Shown here: one piece after another, positions 43,009-48,290 of the stretch
Position numbering within the stretch: the first letter of the stretch is position 1
How the letters are laid out: the number at the start of each line of letters is the position of its first letter
NCBI GenBank assembly: GCA_025769875.1
Contig: JAGFNK010000404.1
Span: 1-48,290 of the forward strand
Direction of reading: 5' to 3'
Length of the DNA stretch: 48,290 nucleotides
DNA from: Russula earlei
Lineage: Eukaryota > Basidiomycota > Agaricomycetes > Russulales > Russulaceae
The notes under the pieces: generated by a model
Told to the model about the DNA's origin: nothing
Database searches by the model: none
The model's input: only the letters and a program-made list of their open reading frames with translations
Program-made: the position numbers and the translations under genes

Positions 43009-43947
43009 CCAGCCAACGCTCAAGTGTCTACTCCCAACTCCCCCACTCTTGTCAATACCTCCCTGCATCTCCCTTCTCCTCTCCAGCCCACTCCACGCAC
43101 CGCTCTTCGCATCCTCACTGAAGACGTCAACCCAGTCGACACATCCTCACCCCTCAGCCTCTTGTACTCCCCAACGGCTCCCCCATCGTCTCCTACCACT
43201 GTCCAGCCTATCCCAGACAACTTTGTCCCTGTCAGCACTCCCCCTCCAGTGCAGAACGAGCAACAGCAAGCGGACCGTCCTCCCTTACCTGAAGGCTTCC
43301 TCGACCGTCCCCCTTGCACAGTATTTTGTTTCCATCCGCACCAGTACTTCGTCCTCCCTACCACCAATCGTCGCCAGGAGCAGTGGCGTCCCCTCCACGA
43401 CTTGAATCATCAAGACTACCTTGGACGCATCCCTACCTCAGACCAGTTAGCTCGTCGCGCATTCACAGACACCTTCACTACCGCCTTTCGTGCACGCATC
43501 GTCCACACTTTTGCGGTAGAACCCTCCAACACTGCCCTTGCCACCCAGTACAATCTCACCCCCTTCGGCATCTGCTCCAACGTCGGGATATACGCCCCGG
43601 ACGCTGACTTTCCCCTTGGACGCATCGCTTACATTTTTAACACCTCGTTATTTAGGAAACTACTTACCTTGCCTGCTATTTACCGCCCTGCTTACGAAGG
43701 CTCGTTTTGCTTATCTATCGTACATGACTTCTTGGACGGACGTCTCGCTTTCGCATACAGCTACTTACACTTCGAGGAGAACAGTAACCGCGTGTCCCTA
43801 CGTCACTATTTGACTTATACAGTCAACACCATCCGCTTTAACCCCCAGCTACTTCGCTTTTGTTTTACGCCTCGTATTCCCCTTAACCCTCTCGAAATAA
43901 TTGAGAGGTACCAGCTCGAAACCATAGATCTTGCGCACGGTTCTTAA
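43009..43947 (+). CDS. Gypsy-2 ORF A, unknown protein upstream of gag
   Basis: Over 300 open codons (VSTPNSPTLVNTSLHLPSPL) with no ATG at the front. A GTATGT...ACCAG intron-like stretch (42963-43012) just upstream could join it to an earlier start. The N-terminal third is Pro/Ser/Thr-rich. The rest looks globular: FHPHQYFVLPTTNRRQEQW, RRAFTDTFTTAFRARIVHTF, YAPDADFPLGRIAYIFNTSL, YEGSFCLSIVHDFLDGRLAF. It ends AHGS at TAA 43945. A GTAAGA and a pyrimidine/AAG acceptor lie between it and ORF B, so the two could be spliced. No domain is recognised. Confidence 0.5.
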   Translation, partial: PANAQVSTPNSPTLVNTSLHLPSPLQPTPRTALRILTEDVNPVDTSSPLSLLYSPTAPPSSPTTVQPIPDNFVPVSTPPPVQNEQQQADRPPLPEGFLDRPPCTVFCFHPHQYFVLPTTNRRQEQWRPLHDLNHQDYLGRIPTSDQLARRAFTDTFTTAFRARIVHTFAVEPSNTALATQYNLTPFGICSNVGIYAPDADFPLGRIAYIFNTSLFRKLLTLPAIYRPAYEGSFCLSIVHDFLDGRLAFAYSYLHFEENSNRVSLRHYLTYTVNTIRFNPQLLRFCFTPRIPLNPLEIIERYQLETIDLAHGS

Positions 43948-43980
43948 AAAGTAAGAACCACCCTTGTAACGCTTCAATAA

Positions 43981-44934
43981 AGATCAAATAAAGATCCTTT
44001 TCTTGTTTTAACTAAAGTGCCACGAGAATACGCCTTAGAAGAAGTCGAAGAAGAAGACGCTATTACTCGACACATCTTAAACTTAAATCATTATCGAACT
44101 TGGACCTCCGTTGCATTCCCTGTCACCACTTTAACCAACTTACACGACGTACCAGGAGTTGAACCACCTCACGAAGATTTCCCCCATCTTATTGTTAAAG
44201 AGTTCCTTGAAGTCTTACCTTTTGGGCAACTCTTAAGCTACGACGAACACGCACTATATCTTGAAACCCTTAGTCGACTTCTACCTCCAGCATGACAACA
44301 ACTATTATATTGGCACCTTGCTCAAGCAAAGAATATCCAAGGACAACCAGTTGACTACCAATCCTTATGCGCCAGTGAATTAAACCTCTGGACCAGAGTC
44401 ATTCAACCACGCCACCACATTATTATCCACTCCTTGAGAACAGGATACCGCTTGTTCTACTTAGGTTGGACATACATCAGCTACTATCGTCTCACTGTCC
44501 AGTTCTACCACCTACGCCTCAACAGAATACAAAGGGAAAACCAATCTTACGTCCAACTTGCGGTTGTACCAGGAATACACAACACCTTCGATTGGGAAAC
44601 TAACTCGTGGTTGTACGACGCAGACTATAATCAACCTTGGGCAATTACCAGCCCAGACACCTCATATACTGGTCCCCCTGCATACTATTCTGTCCCAGCA
44701 ATCCTAGAAGCCTCAAGTCTCGCCCCTCGACCCCTCACACCAATTCAGACCACTGTCCCAACTAGTCAAGAACGTTGGTCTGCCAGCACAGAAGATACTG
44801 AGTCAAATCCGTGGACAGCAAGGTGTAACTGCAAAACAGAGTATTGCACGTGCAACTTTCGACCAGACACACCTCCTACTCCTGACGGAATTACCTTGTG
44901 GATGCCAGGCGATTACCACCTCCCCATTCGATAA
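43981..44934 (+). pseudogene. Gypsy-2 ORF B, unknown protein with one TGA
   Basis: About 317 codons in one frame, broken by TGA at 44293-44295 where CGA would continue (LPPA-Q-QLLYWHLAQAKN). No ATG at the front. Readable parts include EYALEEVEEEDAITRHILNL, TGYRLFYLGWTYISYYRLTV and FDWETNSWLYDADYNQPW. A compact Cys cluster CNCKTEYCTCNF near the end suggests metal binding. No family is recognised. Confidence 0.45.
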
Positions 44935-45518
44935 ATCTGGCTCCTCGACACAGGAGACGCGTGTCATCCCAACGACCCCCTGAGAGAGAAACAGTTCCCA
45001 ACGCAAGAGGTTTTCTTGTTGAAAGACCATTACCTCCTACCCCTCCTGACGCCTACTTACCCTTGTTTACCAATTGTATTCCTACCCCTATTGTACCTAC
45101 CCAACCCTTCGCATCACCCCTTGTTGAATCCCCTGATAGTGCCGATCTAAGGAGTACTGATTTACACTGCTACCTACCAGAACAATCCTTCTTAGCATTA
45201 AACCTACCTACACGTTCAAGGAGAGAATTAATTGAATTCAAGAATTATTGTACCCAAGCTTGGCATCAACGACTGACACACTTTATAGTTTACAAGCACC
45301 CCACCAAGGAAATAAGTGACTTTGCCATCTCTCCAGCAGAATTTGAAGGATATCTGTGGAAAACCCGAGTAGTTCTAACACAAAGCAGCATTACTGAAGA
45401 ATACTCCCGAATCCAATTAAGAAAACATCAAGGAAGACCCGATACCATTCGACTAAAGCCAGCCTACACCATTGCATATCCTTGGAACAACGGCCATTGG
45501 ACTATAACAGTCGTCTAG
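44898..45518 (+). CDS. Gypsy-2 ORF C, unknown protein just before gag
   Basis: About 206 codons overlapping the end of ORF B in another frame and ending TAG five bases before the gag ATG. It may be a continuation of ORF B after a frameshift, since no ATG opens it. Parts: PPTPPDAYLPLFTNC, RSRRELIEFKNYCTQAWHQR, FAISPAEFEGYLWKTRVVL, TIAYPWNNGHWTITVV. No family is recognised. Confidence 0.4.
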   Translation: MDARRLPPPHSINLAPRHRRRVSSQRPPERETVPNARGFLVERPLPPTPPDAYLPLFTNCIPTPIVPTQPFASPLVESPDSADLRSTDLHCYLPEQSFLALNLPTRSRRELIEFKNYCTQAWHQRLTHFIVYKHPTKEISDFAISPAEFEGYLWKTRVVLTQSSITEEYSRIQLRKHQGRPDTIRLKPAYTIAYPWNNGHWTITVV

Positions 45519-45522
45519 ATCT

Positions 45523-47032
45523 ATGAGCACTAGGAGGGACATCACTGACGAAGAAGAAAACCTAATCCCACTCCTATTTGAAAACCTCAGTTACGACACC
45601 CAAGATCACTGTTACCGAGGAAAATTTGCAGGCACACCTATTATCAACCACGGAAATCTTTCTGACACTTGGTTATACGAAGACGATAACGACGAAGTCA
45701 CCACCGAACAACTTAAAGCGGCAGCCCCAGGAGCAGAAAACGTTCAAGACTTCAACCCCTATAACTACACAGGCCTCTTCCTAGACAGACCAGTCAAGTG
45801 GAGCCGTTCTAGAAGACATTGGGTTTACTATAACAATCGAGAAGTCGATTTCTCAGCCAGAACACCTCAAGAAGTTACCGCTATCCTAGGAACTGCTCAG
45901 AGCACTCGAAGCACCACTCCAGGACCTTCTACTCGACGCAATACCCAACAACCTACTCCTCATACAACTAGCAACGTACCACAAGCAGTCCCTCGAACGC
46001 TCACTCCAACTAGAATCCAACTACAAGGTTCAGCCCCACCTATTGTTACAGCTACAACAACTCAGAATCCCACCATGTCAAGCAATCCACGCCTTGTCGG
46101 AACAGCACCAGAACCCTTTGATGGAAAGGCTGATAACGCAGAAGCCTTTTGGGCAGCTTTGGCCAATTATTATTACATCAATGGCGACTCCTTTACAGAT
46201 GAAAGCAAGAAAGTTGCCGCTGCACTGAACCCACTTTAAAGTAGGAACACCCGCCGGAGCGTGGGCTAGAGAACAAACCACCAAGGCTATGGCTCGTACC
46301 GTAGCAGACTATGGGTCATGGGACGACTTCAAGAAAGCCTTTGCCGATCATTTTATCCCTGCAGAAGCAGAGTTGGCCTCCGCTAATACCATGCACACCT
46401 ATTATCAAGGAAAACTACCGTTTAATGAATGGTATCAGAAATGGTCGCACCACGCATCACGAGCTACCACCGATGAAAGAACAAAGATGTACGCATTTAG
46501 GAAGAACATCAACCCGGCCTTACATCAGAAAATACTGGGAATCACACCAACACCAACTACGCTTGCAGCCCTTGTCAAAGCAGCAAGAGAATTCGACAAC
46601 CTTTTCCACCTATACAACTCCACTGCTTTTCGAGGAGGACGCTCTGTGCGTGCCCGAGGATTGAACACTCAAGGATCAGATAATCCATTGGAAATTAACT
46701 TGTACCAAGGAGAGCCCAATGAACGACCCTGGGAATCCAGAAGTGAAAGGAAACCCCTCACAGATGCAGAGAAAGAATTTCGACGCAAGAACAATCTCTG
46801 TTATTATTGTGGAAAGAAGAATCATATGGCAAATCAATGTAGAGCAAAGAAAGCAGCTCAAGGACGCCAACGACAAGGATCTCGCCCCCAAACAGTCAGA
46901 GCCACAACCATCCAAGATGAAAACATCGAACCTGCGCAAGAAGAACCCATTCCTGTTGCTTCACTAACGACTTGGAGAGAAACACTTGCAGACTCGATCC
47001 TCCGCCCACGATCTGCTCCTATGGATTTTTAA
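45523..47032 (+). pseudogene. Gypsy-2 gag with one +1 frameshift
   Basis: ATG 45523 (MSTRRDITDEEENLIPLLFE). The capsid region is NPRLVGTAPEPFDGKADNAE, AFWAALANYYYINGD, AWAREQTTKAMARTVADYGS, WDDFKKAFADHFIPAEAE and YYQGKLPFNEWYQKW. The CCHC knuckle is CYYCGKKNHMANQC. An extra C in CCC at 46230-46232 breaks frame between ALN and HFKVGTPAG. It ends APMDF at TAA 47030-47032. Confidence 0.85.
47024..47030 (+). promoter_or_regulatory. Candidate -1 frameshift site at the Gypsy-2 gag stop
   Basis: GATTTTT, in gag frame GAT TTT TAA. A -1 slip on UUU reads GAT TTT TTA ATT GGA into the pol frame (LIGPPSAPRRDAV). It matches the site at the end of the chromovirus gag. Confidence 0.4.
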
Positions 47033-48290
47033 TTGGACCCCCTTCTGCACCGAGGAGGGATGCGGTCCAAATCAGTACGATACAAAGAGAAATCAATTAC
47101 CCCAAAGTTTTTACCAAGAATATTCGCTCCCCTTCCATTGCCTTGAAAGTTACCTTAGTAGGGAAGACAAGCGGCAAAGAAATCGGTGCAAGAGCCCTGC
47201 TCGACAGTGGAGCAGAAGGAATGATAATCCATGAACGATTTGCACAAAGACACCACCTGCACCTTCGAACTATGATCAAACCCTTGCCAGCACAAAATGT
47301 AGACGGAACACAAAATGCCAATGGACTAATACGCTTTAGCACCATCCAAAGACTTCGCATTCAAGCGCACACAGGCGCCACTCATGACGAACAAGCAGAA
47401 TTCCTTGTCACTAACATTGGAGATCACGACATTATCTTAGGAACCGATTGGCTACGACACCACAACCCAGATATTGATTGGGCAAATGATACAATCACAC
47501 TGAGGAACTGCCCCCGAACTTGCCTTACCACACACCCAAGCATAACCATTGCATCTGCATCTGGAACGCGGAATTACCAAATACAAGCGCTTACTTTCCC
47601 TGAAGAAGAAGAACCCGAGTTTACAGGACATTGCTGCACTAATCTTCCCAGATACTGAAGGACCATTGAACCCATGTGTTGACGAACAAATCCACGATGC
47701 GTTTAGCCCAATAACAATCAACATAAGAGCCAAATCAACCACAGCTACCAAGTTAGCCAATGCAGAAACACCCCCTAAGACATTAGACGAACTTATCCCT
47801 GCCCAATTCTTGAAATGGCGAAAGGTTTTCGATGAACAAGCTTCTCAACGCCTTCCTGCTCACCAACCATGGGACCATGCAATCAATCTAAAACCAGGGA
47901 TCGCCCGACGCGATTCTGGCATTTATCGACTTACTCCCTAAGGAACTACAAGCCCTAAAAGAATACTTAGACGAACATTTGAAAAGAGGCACAATCCGAC
48001 CATCAAAAGCAGCTATTGCCAGCCCATTCTTCTTTGTAGAAAAGAAAGGAGGAAATCTACGACCAGTGCAAGACTACAGAGCCCTGAATACAGCAACTGT
48101 CAAAGACGCGTATCCACTACCCTTGATTCCTGAATTAATTGACAAACTCCAAGGAGCCCAATACTTTACCAAGTTTGACGTACGATGGGGATACAACAAT
48201 ATTCGCCTCAGAGAGGGCGATGAACACCTTGCAGCATTCAAGACACCATTAGGGCTCTTCGAACCATTGATAATGACATTTGGTCTCTGC
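47031..48290 (+). pseudogene. Gypsy-2 pol, protease and start of RT (partial, two frameshifts)
   Basis: Protease: KEIGARALLDSGAEGMIIHE and HDIILGTDWLRHHNPDIDW. RT start: HLKRGTIRPSKAAIASPFFF, VEKKGGNLRPVQDYRALNT, AQYFTKFDVRWGYNNIRL and LFEPLIMTFGLC at the window edge. Single extra bases near 47601-47625 (EPEF to QDIAALIFPDTEG) and at 47935-47941 (YRLTP to KELQALKEYL) break frame. The palm YxDD, RNase H and integrase lie outside. Confidence 0.85.

Larger units (their letters stand above)
42150..48290 (+). mobile_element. Second Ty3/Gypsy-type element (Gypsy-2), 5' part, runs out of the window
   Basis: A 5' LTR, three unrecognised ORFs, gag with zinc knuckle, protease and the start of RT, all on plus. 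The 3' part and its LTR lie outside. It inserted into R3. One TGA stop and three frame-breaking single bases are present, so this copy is probably defective unless the indels are assembly errors. Confidence 0.88.

Noticed and set aside
24711..44295. TGA recoded as an amino acid
   Set aside because: The aminotransferase gene and the chromovirus gag use TGA as their natural stop, and the LTR changes show the same C-to-T process.
1..48290. CRISPR arrays, rRNA or tRNA genes, operons
   Set aside because: No regular repeat-spacer array, rRNA segment or convincing tRNA cloverleaf was seen; gene structure is eukaryotic.

Overview
The window looks like nuclear DNA of a mushroom-forming basidiomycete (Agaricomycete). 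Two conserved host genes have many 46-97 bp GT-AG introns. The rest is transposon-rich DNA: a chromodomain Ty3/Gypsy element, a second Gypsy-type element, copia, a pogo-like DNA transposon, and LTR or terminal-inverted-repeat (TIR) debris.

Layout: (1) 1-7427 is noncoding modular repeat DNA. Two tandem copies of a 3.5-3.9 kb unit each end in the same block of three small hairpins. Inside are many exon-like modules between pyrimidine-tract/CAG and GTGCGT motifs. (2) 7428-9288 has no recognisable gene. (3) 9289-11404 (-) is a class-V aminotransferase / molybdenum-cofactor-sulfurase-like gene with at least five exons. (4) About 11.4-18.06 kb is a long stretch without a recognisable gene. (5) 18061-21252 (+) is a ten-exon USO1/p115 vesicle-tethering gene. 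(6) 21.6-34.5 kb is a nested set. A pogo-type element (TA-flanked, 22032-34469, transposase on -) was hit by a 7.4 kb chromovirus (23748-31139, TSD AGTTG, orientation -) and by a 1.9 kb AABB-structured LTR-like element (31607-33538, TSD GTCAA). (7) 34.5-42.15 kb is a copia element split at one codon. Its 5' part (35295-36843) is on +, followed by a TIR element carrying a gag-like ORF (36844-39682), an inverted Gypsy LTR relic, and the copia integrase part inverted on - (41770-40701). (8) 42150 to the end is the 5' part of a second Gypsy-type element with about 2.5 kb of unrecognised coding sequence ahead of gag, running out of the window in reverse transcriptase.

Two mutational signatures stand out. 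In the transposons almost every in-frame stop is explained by C:G to T:A change, mostly CGA to TGA, and all 16 substitutions I count between the two chromovirus LTRs lie at CpG/TpG/CpA sites. That points to CpG methylation/deamination or a RIP-like process. Separately, both host genes and the younger elements carry single-base insertions that break frame, which may be assembly errors.

All calls come from reading the sequence and from family knowledge; no search was run. Exon limits, repeat edges and counts were worked out by hand.
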